From Granulicella aggregans (lineage in GTDB: Bacteria; Acidobacteriota; Terriglobia; Terriglobales; Acidobacteriaceae), in assembly GCF_014203275.1 (NCBI RefSeq), contig NZ_JACHIP010000004.1, positions 780,691-844,690 on the forward strand: a DNA stretch of 64,000 bases. Direction: 5' to 3'. Shown one piece after another: positions 51,511 to 61,508 of this stretch; the first letter of the stretch is position 1, and each line of letters starts with the position of its first letter. The notes under the pieces were generated by a model. The model was not told the DNA's origin. It did no database searches and saw only the letters and a program-made list of their open reading frames with translations. The translations under genes were made by a program, and so were the position numbers.

Positions 51511-54027
51511 ATGCCAACACGCCGCGACGTATTAGGTTATTTTGCTAGTTCTCCACTTCTTTTTCGCGGGCCCATGTCAGAGCGGAGAGCCATCGGAGAG
51601 ATGCCGGAGCCGGTGTCCGATCTTGCGAAGGCATTTATGGCGCCGCCGGACTCGACGCGTCCCTATGTGCTGTGGATGTGGATGGGAAGCAACATCAGCA
51701 AAGAGGGCATAACTCTCGATCTTGAAGCGATGAAGGAGGCAGGCATCGGCGGGGCCACGATCTTCAGCCTCGCCGACACGCTGACTCCATGGGCCGGAGT
51801 GATTCAAAAAAGTCCTACTCCTGAGATCGTCACCTACACCGAACCATGGTGGGTGATGGTGCGCCACGCTGCTAGCGAGTGCCGCCGCCTTGGCCTTGAA
51901 CTTATCCTGCATAATTGCGCGGGATACGAGAGCAGTGGCGGCCCCTGGGTGACTCCTGAGTTGGCCATGCAGGAGGTCATCTGGTCCGAAGTTCACATTG
52001 AAGGCGGCAGGCCCGTCGCCACAACTTTGGCCCGTGCGGAGGTCGATCCCCATCCCCACGCGCAGTTTCCTGTTGTTTACATTCCTTCACTCGGCAAGGA
52101 TGGCATGCCCATCGTCGAAGGCCGCCGCAGCTACTATCGCGACATCGCGGTGATCGCGCTTCCATCCTCCGGCATTCCCGCGATGGATAAGATCATCGAC
52201 CTGACGAGCAAGATGGGGCCGAATGGTGAGCTGTCATGGGATGCCCCTGCCGGCGACTGGACCATCTATCGCTTCGGACACACCACCACTGGGGCCATGA
52301 TCCAACCCGCGCAGTGGGATGCGATGGGAATGGAGTGCGACAAGATGAGTGTCGAGGCCGTGACGTTCCACTGTCGCCACGTCCTCGAAGACATCAAGAG
52401 GCATGTCGGTGACCTCATCGGAAACCCTGGACTGAGCACGTTCTACTTTGATAGCTACGAGGCGGGAGATCCCACCTGGACGCCTAAGATGCGTGAGGAG
52501 TTCAAGGCCCGGCGCGGATACGATCTTCTGCCGTATCTGCCCATCCTCGCCAAACGTACGCTTGTCAGCGAGGCCGAGACAGAGCGCTTCCAGAGGGATT
52601 TCAAACGCACCGTGATGGACCTCTATCGTGACTGCTACTGGGCGACTCCGCGTGCACTGGCCCACGAGTACGGCCTGGCGTTCGTTGCGGAACCGTATGA
52701 GGGGCCATGGGACACTCGCGAAGTGGTGAAGTATCTTGACCACGCCAACATGGAATTCTGGACCCATAAGGGAGTCTATTCGCCGTCCTCAAATCGCGAG
52801 GTGAACGATACCGCCCACGATCTGGGACAGCGCATCGTCGGCGCCGAGGCGTTCACGACCTCGCCCGAGCTTGCCAACTGGCAGGCACATCCGGCATGGC
52901 TTAAACCGATTGGCGACGCCGCCTTCTGCGATGGCGTCAACCGCATGAACATTCATCACTTCGTGCAGCAACCGTGGGGCTCGGAGTACCGTCCCGGTAA
53001 CGCCATGGGACAGTGGGGCATCCATCTCGGGCGATATCAAACATGGTGGAAGCCCGGCAAGGCATGGTTTACGTATCTGTGGCGCTGCCAGACACTGCTT
53101 CAGGCCGGAGCCTTCGTCTCGCCATTGGATAAGACAAGCGCTCGGCTTGTCCCCACGGCGGGAGAGCTTGATCTGAAATCTATACACCGCCTTCACGGCA
53201 GACAGCATATCTACTTCGTTGCAAACATCGCAGATGCCAACGGCATTGCCGAGTGCGCCTTTTCAATCACCGGACTTCAACCGGAGGTCTGGGATCCAGT
53301 GCTCGGAACGATGCGGGACGTTGCCTCGAAACAGGAAGACGGCTCCATTCTCTTCAGTCTCGACTTCGCATCGCATCAGAGTTACTTCATCATCTTTCGC
53401 AAGCCTCTCACGCCGGCAAAGCCTGCTCCGGTCGCATCCGTCTTCGTTACGCTTGCAGACCTATCCCATTCCTGGCATCTCTCGTTCGATCCCGCGTGGG
53501 GCGGCCCGTCTGCGGTTGAATTCGAGTCGCTGGATGATTGGACGTCCCGGCCGGAACGTGAGATCAAGTACTACTCCGGCACAGTCCTTTACCGAAAGGC
53601 GTTCACGCTGCCTCAAATGGCGAAGGCAAAGAAACTCTGGCTCGATCTGGGGACGGTAAAGCACATTGCCACCGTTTTCATAAATGGTAAGGAACTCGGC
53701 GTTGTCTGGACTGCGCCCTGGCAAATCGACATCACCTCAGCGGTCGTCTCCGGCGAGAACAAGATCGAGATTTCCGTCGCGAACGTTTGGGCCAACCGCC
53801 TGATCGGAGATGAGCAGGAACCAGCCGATGTGACATGGCAGGCCGGAGATCCCGTTCTACAAGGGGGCTACTACATGAAGGAACTTCCGGATTGGTTCCT
53901 CAAGAATGAACCTCGCCCATCGAAGGGCCGTTACACGTTCACGACATGGAACTATTTTCATGATAAGAACTCGCCGTTGCAACAATCGGGGCTGCTCGGC
54001 CCAGTGAAGGTCATTGCCGAAGCCTGA
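51511..54027 (+). CDS. GH106-like alpha-L-rhamnosidase, exported
   Basis: ATG 51511 is preferred; a longer in-frame stretch overlaps the isomerase gene and is not protein-like. The 838-residue product begins MPTRRDVLGYFASSPLLF, a twin-arginine-like signal. It then has STRPYVLWMWMGSNISKEGITLDLEAMKEAGIGGATIFSL (key: WMWMGSNISKEGI), HNCAGYESSGGPWVTPE and a GH106-type central region, with a C-terminal beta domain (WLDLGTVKHIATVFINGKELG, about 690-730). GH106 enzymes remove alpha-L-rhamnose from pectin and plant glycosides. It is the last gene of the rightward run. Confidence 0.82.
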   Translation: MPTRRDVLGYFASSPLLFRGPMSERRAIGEMPEPVSDLAKAFMAPPDSTRPYVLWMWMGSNISKEGITLDLEAMKEAGIGGATIFSLADTLTPWAGVIQKSPTPEIVTYTEPWWVMVRHAASECRRLGLELILHNCAGYESSGGPWVTPELAMQEVIWSEVHIEGGRPVATTLARAEVDPHPHAQFPVVYIPSLGKDGMPIVEGRRSYYRDIAVIALPSSGIPAMDKIIDLTSKMGPNGELSWDAPAGDWTIYRFGHTTTGAMIQPAQWDAMGMECDKMSVEAVTFHCRHVLEDIKRHVGDLIGNPGLSTFYFDSYEAGDPTWTPKMREEFKARRGYDLLPYLPILAKRTLVSEAETERFQRDFKRTVMDLYRDCYWATPRALAHEYGLAFVAEPYEGPWDTREVVKYLDHANMEFWTHKGVYSPSSNREVNDTAHDLGQRIVGAEAFTTSPELANWQAHPAWLKPIGDAAFCDGVNRMNIHHFVQQPWGSEYRPGNAMGQWGIHLGRYQTWWKPGKAWFTYLWRCQTLLQAGAFVSPLDKTSARLVPTAGELDLKSIHRLHGRQHIYFVANIADANGIAECAFSITGLQPEVWDPVLGTMRDVASKQEDGSILFSLDFASHQSYFIIFRKPLTPAKPAPVASVFVTLADLSHSWHLSFDPAWGGPSAVEFESLDDWTSRPEREIKYYSGTVLYRKAFTLPQMAKAKKLWLDLGTVKHIATVFINGKELGVVWTAPWQIDITSAVVSGENKIEISVANVWANRLIGDEQEPADVTWQAGDPVLQGGYYMKELPDWFLKNEPRPSKGRYTFTTWNYFHDKNSPLQQSGLLGPVKVIAEA

Positions 54028-54091
54028 ACGTTGGCCTCAAAGATGTGGAGCCACAGCACTCGCTGATACATCGGTGCAAGATCTTCTTTGC

Positions 54092-55816
54092 TCACCGAGC
54101 AGTCTCGTACCGTACCAAATCCACATCCAGATACCCGCCACCAGATGCGTTGCTCGTAAAGATGCCTATCCGATCGCCACGATAGTCGCCCCAGGTCATT
54201 CGGTAGTTGCCTCCCAGGCGACGATAGGTCAGCCCATCGGTACTAAAAGAGAAATGACTTCTCCCAGCAAAATCCCAATCGGAACGCAGCCATAGAGTCG
54301 TGCCGTCGACCGTTGGGCCTGCCGTGCGCACCCCATTGACCGCGACACTCAGCTTGCGGATCGCGCCAGACTGCACAACGGTTATCGCTGCACGGCTCTT
54401 CGCGAAATGCGTGATGCCGGACTCCTGTCCCGTCGTCATCCCGGCCAGGTCGAGCTTCACAGTGAATTGGTTTGAGCTCGTGCGCAAGCTCCGCTGAGTG
54501 ATGACGTTTCGTATCGAAGTGGAATGCCCAACACGCAAGGGAGGCAGGGCATAGAGTCGCAGATAGCCCGGTCGTTCACGCAGCGACCACATGGCAGCGT
54601 TGGGCTGATAGTTCCACTCCCATGCCGGCTGTAACTCCGGCGAGCTAAACTCGTCGCTGGTAGCAATGTCGCGTCGTGGAAGTCCGTCGACCGGTTTCCA
54701 ATCGTGCCAGATCATATTGCCTATTCCGTCTGGTCCGATCTCTCCGATGATTGGCCATCCCTGAACCCATGTCACAGGAAGTAGGACGGTCGCGCGACCC
54801 TCCCAGTCCCCTTTGCCCTGGTGGGAGACGAAGTACCACTTGTCCGAAGGCATCTGGATCAATCCGCCTTGGTTTGGCTCCTTATCAAGCGCGCCATGGA
54901 CATGCATCAACTGCTGGCTCTCCCAGGGGCCATCCAGGCTCTTTGATCTCTCCATCATCGGAACCCGGCCTTCGGGCTTCACCTCGCTGTAGTAGTGGTA
55001 GTAGAGTTCGTTCACCTTGTAGAGCTTGTTTGCCTCGCTCCCCTCAGACCGATGAATGACGTGATCGTAGCCATGCAAAACTTCCAATCCGTCAGAGGAG
55101 AGTTTGAGCAGGTGGATGTTATAGGTAGTCTGAATGGCTCCCTGGGCCGAGAAGTGTGTCGTAACCAGATAGTTCTGGCCGTCATCGTCGCGGAACGAAC
55201 ATGGATCATCCCAACCAGTTCCTGCAAGCACCAGATGCGGAGCAGACCACGGGCCCGCGGGCTTCTCTGCGGTGCTCACGTAAATTCCCTGATCAGGCGT
55301 TCCAAAGTAAACCCAGAACCGACCGGACTGAAAGCGGATCGAACCTGCCCATATGCCGCGGCCAGGGCGATTCATTCGGTCCCAATTCAACGCTCGGTCG
55401 ATCGCTGAGAGGTCTTGCACAACATGGCCGATAATCTTCCAGTTCACCATGTCACGGGATTCAAGGACGGCCATGCCCGGCGAGTATTGCATCGTGGACG
55501 AGATCATGTAGACGGCGTCGCCCACACGAATCACATCGGGGTCGCTGAAATCACCAGGCAGAATCGGATTGACGTATGTGCCATCGCCCTGGTCTCCCCA
55601 CTTCTCGGTCAACGCATGAGGTTTTGCGAAGCTTTTCTCTGAGTTCGGCGTTGAGTTGGAGATACTGTGACTGCTCTGCGAAAGACCTGACGCGACAGCC
55701 AGCATGATCGTTGCCAACGCCATAAAGGCATGTTGAAGGCTGAAAGCTTTACTCACTTCTATCCCTGTCTGCACATCTGAATTGATCGCATTGATCGTTG
55801 ACACGAACTTGTACAT
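54092..55816 (-). CDS. GH43 beta-xylosidase/alpha-L-arabinofuranosidase-like enzyme, secreted
   Basis: A 574-residue protein with a hydrophobic segment at about 29-46 acting as a signal peptide. Residues about 80-380 are a five-bladed GH43 domain: NPILPGDFSDPDVIRVGD with catalytic D92, ESRDMVNWKIIGH, GTGWDDPCSFRDDDG and SEGSEANKLYKV with the likely acid Glu. The C-terminal 170 residues (about 400-570) are the beta-sandwich usually attached to GH43 (AWEWNYQPNAAMWSLRERPGYL). It converges with GH106 and is divergent from GH78 across 109 bases. It likely removes arabinose or xylose side groups. Confidence 0.85.
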   Translation of the reverse strand: MYKFVSTINAINSDVQTGIEVSKAFSLQHAFMALATIMLAVASGLSQSSHSISNSTPNSEKSFAKPHALTEKWGDQGDGTYVNPILPGDFSDPDVIRVGDAVYMISSTMQYSPGMAVLESRDMVNWKIIGHVVQDLSAIDRALNWDRMNRPGRGIWAGSIRFQSGRFWVYFGTPDQGIYVSTAEKPAGPWSAPHLVLAGTGWDDPCSFRDDDGQNYLVTTHFSAQGAIQTTYNIHLLKLSSDGLEVLHGYDHVIHRSEGSEANKLYKVNELYYHYYSEVKPEGRVPMMERSKSLDGPWESQQLMHVHGALDKEPNQGGLIQMPSDKWYFVSHQGKGDWEGRATVLLPVTWVQGWPIIGEIGPDGIGNMIWHDWKPVDGLPRRDIATSDEFSSPELQPAWEWNYQPNAAMWSLRERPGYLRLYALPPLRVGHSTSIRNVITQRSLRTSSNQFTVKLDLAGMTTGQESGITHFAKSRAAITVVQSGAIRKLSVAVNGVRTAGPTVDGTTLWLRSDWDFAGRSHFSFSTDGLTYRRLGGNYRMTWGDYRGDRIGIFTSNASGGGYLDVDLVRYETAR

Positions 55817-55925
55817 CTCGAAAGACAGGCCCCTTCACAACTCAAGCTAAGACGCCCAGTTCATGCGGCAAATAACGCTAGTTACAGACTGTCTATGAAG
55901 GGCCGGTTCGGTATAGAACTTAAGA

Positions 55926-58385
55926 ATGATGATGCGCGTGTGGGCCATCTTTACCAAGCTGCCGCAAACGAAGAACCAAATCTGCCCAGCCCTCGCGATA
56001 TTCATTTGCGTGCTTGCGCTCACATCCACGTGTAGGGCTCAAGCAAAAGCTGCTGACAAGAGCGGTGACCAGCCTTGGCAGGCGCACTGGATTGCTTCTC
56101 CTTCCCAAAGCAACTCTAAAGACGCTGACCAATCAGCCATCCGGCAGATGCCTCTCTTTCGTGATAACTTCGTCGTTCGCAAAGCCGTATCGAAGGCGAC
56201 TCTAAGGATATCGGGCCTCGGTCAGTACGAGGCACACATCAACACACACAATGTAACCGATGCCGTTCTGACTCCCGGATGGACGGACTATCGCAAGCGT
56301 GTTCTGTACGACACTTATGATGTCAGCGATTTGCTAGTTCAAGGGAAGAACGCGATCGGTGTGCTGCTCGGCTCTGGCATGTACGACGTGCGGGAGACGA
56401 AGGGACGCTACACCAAGTTCACCGGCTCATTTGGGCCGCTCAAGCTGATCGCGCAACTGGATGTACGGTACGTTGATGGAACCGAGGAGACAATCGGCAC
56501 CGATGCCAACTGGAGAACAACTCCCGGCCCAATAACCTTTAGTTCTGCCTACGGCGGAGAGGACTACGATGCGCGCCTCGAGCAGCCAGGTTGGGACGGA
56601 CCTGCATTCGATGCCGCGGCCTGGGGGCATTCGGAGCTCTCGGAGAGCCCTGGCGGCATCCTGGTGCCTGAGACGATCCCGCCAGTAAAACCAATGGAGC
56701 GATTTGATCCCGTTGCGACCACACATCCTGCGCCAAACGTAACCGTCTACGATCTTGGGCAAAATTTTTCCGGATGGCCCGAGATAGAAGTCTCCGGCGA
56801 AAGCGGCACGCGAGTGAAAATGATTGCCGGCGAGTTGCTGGATTCACACGGATTCGTGACTCAGCACAGCGTCAATGCGTCCCCGGACGATGAGAATGCT
56901 TTCAACTACGTCCTCAGAGGACAAGGTCTCGAACATTGGCATCCGCGATTCAGCTATTGGGGATTTCGCTACGTTCAAGTGGACGGACCTGAGTCGGTTA
57001 TCCGTCGTCTCGATGGGCAATTTCTTCACGATGCCGTGGGGGTGACTGGTTCCTTCAAGACATCCGACGAGTTGCTCAACCGGATTCACAGACTGATCAA
57101 CATGGCGATGCTGAGCAACATGGTCAGTGTCCTGACAGACTGCCCACACCGCGAGAAGCTTGGCTGGCTAGAACAGACGCATCTGGCAGGAGCTTCACTG
57201 ATGTACAACTACGATCTGTCGGCGCTCTACGCGAAGATGGCCGATGACATGCAGGACGCGCAGTTGCCCAGTGGTCTTGTGCCTGATATCGCTCCGGAGT
57301 TTCCAGTCTTCGACGGCGCGTTTCGTGACTCGCCAGAGTGGGGCATCGCAGATATATTGAGCACCTGGACTGCGTACCAGTTTTACGGCGATCGGGACCC
57401 ATTGCGAAAGCACTACGACTCGATGGCGAGATACATGTCGTATCTACGAGGAAAGTCCCAGAATCACATCATTGCTTACGGACTCGGCGATTGGTACGAC
57501 ATTGGGCCAGGAGAGCCGGGGCCATCAAAACTTACCGCAAAGGGAGTGACCGCGACGGCAGTTTACTACCAGGCGCTCACAGAGATGGCGCGCATTACTG
57601 TTCTAAGCGGTCATGACGAGGATGCGCAAGGATACGAACAGGAAGCAGCGCAGGTCCGGTCGGCATTCAACCAGCAGTACTTTCACTCAGACACGAATCA
57701 GTACGATACGGGAAGTCAGACGGCCAACGCGATGCCGCTGGTCGTCGGATTAGTCCCGGAGGATCGCCGCGCGGCGGTCCTGGCAAATCTTGTCAATGAT
57801 ATTCGCGCTCACTCGAACCATGTAACGGCGGGCGATGTTGGCTATCACTACGTGGTCAGAGCGCTGACGGATGGTAATCGTTCTGACGTTCTCTACGACA
57901 TGCTCAATCGGACGGACAAGCCAAGCTACGGCGACCAGCTTGCTCACGGCGCTACGACCCTGACTGAAGCGTGGGATGCGAACCCAAACTCCTCTCAGAA
58001 TCACTTCATGCTGGGACACGCAGAAGAGTGGTTTTATCGTGGGTTAGCAGGAATTGATTTCGACCTGGATCGAGCAGCGGAGACGCAGATTATTGTCCAT
58101 CCCGCGGTTGTAGGCGACATCCGCGAGGTAGAGGCGACATTTGAATCAGAGGTAGGAGAGATTAAGAGCGGTTGGTCGCTCGCTGGAGACGAAATACGGA
58201 TGACAGTGCTCATTCCAAAGGGCGCGATGGCAACGATTGTGCTCCCTTTAGGATTTGATCGCGATATTCAAGTAAATGGAGTGCCCGTTCAAACGGCGAA
58301 AGCGATCCGCGAATTGAAAACTTTAGCAGGAGCCGCGAGCTGCGTTGTATCGGGTGGAAGCTTCGTATTCTCTGCTCGAAGGTAA
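55926..58385 (+). CDS. GH78 alpha-L-rhamnosidase, secreted
   Basis: An 819-residue protein with an N-terminal hydrophobic stretch (about 20-38, ICPALAIFICVLALTSTCRAQ). Three successive ATG codons make the exact start uncertain. It has the GH78 N-terminal beta domains (WQAHWIASP, LRISGLGQYEAHIN, VLTPGWTDYRKRVLYDTYDV) and the catalytic barrel with DCPHREKLGWLEQ (405-417), where Glu410 and Glu416 include the expected general acid, and AHGATTLTEAW later. It cleaves terminal alpha-L-rhamnose by inversion. With GH106 it gives the locus two rhamnosidases of different fold. Confidence 0.9.
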   Translation: MMMRVWAIFTKLPQTKNQICPALAIFICVLALTSTCRAQAKAADKSGDQPWQAHWIASPSQSNSKDADQSAIRQMPLFRDNFVVRKAVSKATLRISGLGQYEAHINTHNVTDAVLTPGWTDYRKRVLYDTYDVSDLLVQGKNAIGVLLGSGMYDVRETKGRYTKFTGSFGPLKLIAQLDVRYVDGTEETIGTDANWRTTPGPITFSSAYGGEDYDARLEQPGWDGPAFDAAAWGHSELSESPGGILVPETIPPVKPMERFDPVATTHPAPNVTVYDLGQNFSGWPEIEVSGESGTRVKMIAGELLDSHGFVTQHSVNASPDDENAFNYVLRGQGLEHWHPRFSYWGFRYVQVDGPESVIRRLDGQFLHDAVGVTGSFKTSDELLNRIHRLINMAMLSNMVSVLTDCPHREKLGWLEQTHLAGASLMYNYDLSALYAKMADDMQDAQLPSGLVPDIAPEFPVFDGAFRDSPEWGIADILSTWTAYQFYGDRDPLRKHYDSMARYMSYLRGKSQNHIIAYGLGDWYDIGPGEPGPSKLTAKGVTATAVYYQALTEMARITVLSGHDEDAQGYEQEAAQVRSAFNQQYFHSDTNQYDTGSQTANAMPLVVGLVPEDRRAAVLANLVNDIRAHSNHVTAGDVGYHYVVRALTDGNRSDVLYDMLNRTDKPSYGDQLAHGATTLTEAWDANPNSSQNHFMLGHAEEWFYRGLAGIDFDLDRAAETQIIVHPAVVGDIREVEATFESEVGEIKSGWSLAGDEIRMTVLIPKGAMATIVLPLGFDRDIQVNGVPVQTAKAIRELKTLAGAASCVVSGGSFVFSARR

Positions 58386-58846
58386 GAGTTATAGGACCAT
58401 CTGCTTGTCTTTAACGCATAGCTTGAAAGAGAACCTCCTCTGATGTTGGTGATACAGCGTCATCCAGGATACAAAGATGAAAGTGACCGAAATCAAAAGC
58501 TAAAACCATTTTGTCCCCGGACATCGCGAACAATTTCCTATAGCCCCCGCATGACTGTATAAGAGACTTTTCCCGAGCCTGGGCAACTGGAATCTGACAA
58601 AATCTCATTTTGAAGGGATTGTGAAATCATTTAGATTTTCTGGGCTATCCAACAGCGACGCGTCCCTGCTCTTTCTATGAAGTACCAGGAAGGACTGCTT
58701 ATAGGAGGACCTACACCGTGGTTAGACAAAGCAGACGAAGATCATTTCTGTCCTCCCTTTGGAAAGCTGCGGCATCTGCATGGATCATGCACTCGACAGG
58801 CTTCGACGCCCTGTCCTAGACAAAACCGCTATCAGGTGATGAACAA
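58386..58846. other. Intergenic region with no recognised gene
   Basis: This 461-base gap separates the rhamnose locus from an accessory block. It is less GC-rich than the locus. A 65-residue minus-strand frame (58411-58608) and a 102-residue plus-strand frame (58677-58985) have no recognisable domain or good ribosome-binding site. It may hold remnants of lost genes. Confidence 0.4.
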
Positions 58847-59347
58847 ATGCCATTGCCCATCTCTGATTTGCTCTATGATCCGTCCCTTGCGAACACATCA
58901 CTCGGTGGAGAAGCAACGAACAGGCTTTGTATCCAGAGGCTTGTTGACGGATGGGCTCACTACACCGACAGGCGTCTCCCTGTAAAGAAAGCCGAGCTAT
59001 TTGTCCCGGGAGGCATCGTCAATAACTATGAAGGCGAACCAGGTCACACCAAACTGGTGTCAACACTCAGGGGGCGGGCCGAACTCATCAAAGCTCTCGC
59101 GGTTTCGAACACGTATGTCATAACTTTTCATTTCAGCGGCCAAAGTGAGATCGCCATCTCCGGGATTCGAGCAGTCGGAGAGACCTATTGCGTCGTGAAC
59201 CAGATCACACAGGATGACGACGAAAGCAAGCTGCAAGTCTTAGCAATTCGCTACCATGACAGGTTTGTGAGAACCGTTGAGAGGTGGTTCTTTGACGAGC
59301 GAAACCTGATTCTCGCCATTTCCGATACGAGGCCTTCTACTGCGTAG
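58847..59347 (+). CDS. SnoaL/NTF2-like small protein
   Basis: A 166-residue protein with the NTF2-like layout: ATNRLCIQRLVDGWAHYTDRRLPVKKAELFVPGGIV (about 23-58) is the N-terminal helix and first strand, then YVITFHFSGQSEIAISGIRAVGETYCVVNQI and RYHDRFVRTVERWFFDERNLI, the long curved sheet. Enzymes of this fold include polyketide cyclases, isomerases and lipid-like ligand binders; no catalytic pair is clear. Single gene. Confidence 0.65.
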   Translation: MPLPISDLLYDPSLANTSLGGEATNRLCIQRLVDGWAHYTDRRLPVKKAELFVPGGIVNNYEGEPGHTKLVSTLRGRAELIKALAVSNTYVITFHFSGQSEIAISGIRAVGETYCVVNQITQDDDESKLQVLAIRYHDRFVRTVERWFFDERNLILAISDTRPSTA

Positions 59348-59540
59348 CACCGAGAACGCCCATCTAGGAAGCCAACATCGGACACTCGGTCGTTGTTGGA
59401 TTTGTCGAAGGGAATTACATTTTCGACCTCTGGTAGCCCTGCGCGCCCCATTTGTTAGCCGTTCTTTACTGTGATCGCAATACGCGCACTGGCTAGTCTT
59501 CCCGAAGATGCGGGGACCGCCTAGACTTCCGGGGAAATGG

Positions 59541-60014
59541 TTACCGCTCTATCCCAATCCGTAGTATGAACGCGGAGATGTCGGGTGCGATCTCCACACA
59601 GCTGCTTGGGCCAGCGATGGGATCGAGCATGACGATACGCCACGGTGTCTCAGTCCTTGTGTCGAAGCCCATCGTCTCTAACCCGCCATTCGTTCCGAAG
59701 AATACAAAACCGGGAAAGCTTGTCGAGACCTCGTTGTCCGAATGGAAAAGTTCGACGCACTCTGAAGTGGAGTTGAGCGCAAACCACAAAGGCTCTAAGG
59801 CGAGCGGTCCTTCGCCCCCATTGCTGTAACGAAGCAGATCAAGATACTCCGTTGGAAGCGATACTCGGGAACTGGCAATCAGCAGCGACAATTGTTCGGG
59901 GGTCGCGCCAGGCTTGGCGCTCCAGTGCCTCTCAGGCTCACTAAAGAGCTGTCTGATATTCAAGTACCACCGTCCACAGAAGAGCTTAGCAACTTTATAC
60001 CTTTGTTCAGCCAC
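59541..60014 (-). CDS. SMI1/KNR4 (SUKH) domain protein
   Basis: A 157-residue protein from GTG 60014 with the SUKH core WSAKPGATPEQLSLLIASSRVSLPTEYLDLLRYSNGGEGP (key: LPTEYLDLLRYSNGGEG, about 53-69) and FVFFGTNGGLETMGFDT. SUKH proteins often serve as immunity proteins for contact-dependent or polymorphic toxins. No toxin gene is adjacent, so it may be an orphan. The N-terminus before about residue 25 is uncertain because no ribosome-binding site is visible. Confidence 0.65.
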   Translation of the reverse strand: MAEQRYKVAKLFCGRWYLNIRQLFSEPERHWSAKPGATPEQLSLLIASSRVSLPTEYLDLLRYSNGGEGPLALEPLWFALNSTSECVELFHSDNEVSTSFPGFVFFGTNGGLETMGFDTRTETPWRIVMLDPIAGPSSCVEIAPDISAFILRIGIER

Positions 60015-60122
60015 TCTGGAATGTACTCTGGTTGGCGTAAAACGGCGTTATCGGAAATGACTTCACCCCCGGATTCGACGTGGGGAAACTCAGGAGCAGT
60101 CTGCACAGAGGAATCACTTAGC

Positions 60123-60623
60123 TCACTGTGAAATGTTGAGATCATAGATCTCAACTAGCAGCCGCATGTAGTCGCGAACGAGAGACAGGTACACCTGACC
60201 AGCAACGCCCGGAGCTGCCGTACCATCAGGCCACGCAGCGCGGGTTGCCTTCATGGTGCTGTCGCTGTAGGCCTTCCATTGCTTCTCTGATTGCTGAAGC
60301 GTCAGCAATTGGTCTTGGTCGTGGCACAACATTTGCAGATTGTTGTAGAAAATCGCGAAGTCGCTATACGCCGTCTCATCCTCTTTGCCCATGCACACGT
60401 TGTACGGCTGTTGCCCGGAAGTAGTCTGGCAGGCCGTTCCCGCCTGACGAGCGAGCGCCGCCTTGAGTGGCTTCTTGTATACCTCACGAGCAGCTACCGC
60501 TTGGCTAAGCGGCAAGCCAATGACGGATTGCAACTCATTGATTGAGTCTGTTTTCACTGAAGTCTGCCCGTTGCAACGAACAGACATGAACAGTGGAAGA
60601 GTGAACAGGGCCGCGACTTTCAT
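60123..60623 (-). CDS. LprI-like secreted small protein
   Basis: ATG 60623 gives 166 residues and opens with a short signal peptide (MKVAALFTLPLFMSVRCNG); an upstream start at 60695 adds an unconserved tail. The body has Cys-containing TACQTTSGQQPYNVCMG and the LprI/DUF1311-type block LQQSEKQWKAYSDSTMKATRAAWPDG followed by YLSLVRDYMRLLVEIYDL. LprI proteins inhibit lysozyme in mycobacteria; function here is only suggested by likeness. Confidence 0.55.
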   Translation of the reverse strand: MKVAALFTLPLFMSVRCNGQTSVKTDSINELQSVIGLPLSQAVAAREVYKKPLKAALARQAGTACQTTSGQQPYNVCMGKEDETAYSDFAIFYNNLQMLCHDQDQLLTLQQSEKQWKAYSDSTMKATRAAWPDGTAAPGVAGQVYLSLVRDYMRLLVEIYDLNISQ

Positions 60624-60863
60624 GCGTTCATGGGAATCCGCGAGGGTTGAGTATTGCGAGCCCTCGTTACAAACAGAAGGATCCGAGTCAGTCATGGCCG
60701 CGACGACCTTTTGTACACAATGAAATGACGGTTTTAGAGTCTTACGCTGATCCTAGCCATTAGGGGAAAGATCAACTGGCGAGAACCGCGCTTTATCTGG
60801 AAACTGAGGATCTCGGCTTTGAAACCTGCGAATAACCTCTGCCGTCCATCTGCAAAGGGCTCC

Positions 60864-61253
60864 ATGAGAATAAGCGAAGCTTGGAATCAGAACGCTCCGG
60901 AGGTGTTGGTCCCTTACCATGGCAACCAGGAAGGGTACGGGCGTGTGTTCTTTGTGTTGACTATGGTGGAAGGCGCGATAGCGGTCGCGCTCCCTTGGCT
61001 TGATCTTCGCTTTATTGCACACTCCGCTAGAGGGGGCCATCATGTCTGGCTGGCACTTGCGACCAATGTATTGTCTCTTGCAGCAATGTCGGGCTTCCTT
61101 CGGGTATATCGCGCACTCAGCAAGCAAATCACACAAGGTGGACCCGGTGCCTCTCATCTGGACAACATACGGATGACCATGGCAAGTGCAACAAGCTCAA
61201 TGGTTTTCGCAGGTTTGGCGCTCCACATGTGTGGTGCATGGATCGTTAGGTAG
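60864..61253 (+). CDS. Small membrane protein of unknown function
   Basis: From ATG 60864 the product is 129 residues with three hydrophobic segments: about 30-48 (VFFVLTMVEGAIAVALPWL), 60-78 (VWLALATNVLSLAAMSGFL) and 107-126 (ASATSSMVFAGLALHMCGAW). A longer start at 60819 exists. No family was recognised. The opposite-strand frame over the same region lacks membrane or domain character and is taken as a shadow. Confidence 0.5.
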   Translation: MRISEAWNQNAPEVLVPYHGNQEGYGRVFFVLTMVEGAIAVALPWLDLRFIAHSARGGHHVWLALATNVLSLAAMSGFLRVYRALSKQITQGGPGASHLDNIRMTMASATSSMVFAGLALHMCGAWIVR

Positions 61254-61508
61254 CTGGATAAGAGCTTCTGTCAGCTAAACCGCTCGGTACGATCACCCGT
61301 TGGTAGTCTTGCGGTGCCTATATCGAAAACCACCCGGGTAGACTTGGCTTTGTTGAGTAACGTTTGCTCCTAGCCCCATTCGCTTTGCACACCACGCATC
61401 TTCGCTGCGCGGATAAAAGGACACTATTGCACGCCCGTTGCCCGTTTCTGACACCTGCTACATTCTTTCTACAGACGTTGAAGAACAAGGCCTGGCCCAC
61501 CCCTTAAG

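Noticed and set aside
58677..58985. 102-residue frame before the NTF2-like gene
   Set aside because: No domain, no clear ribosome-binding site and it overlaps the NTF2-like gene in another frame.
60753..61157. 134-residue minus-strand frame opposite the small membrane protein
   Set aside because: It has no hydrophobic segments, domain or start signal, whereas the plus-strand frame shows three plausible membrane helices.
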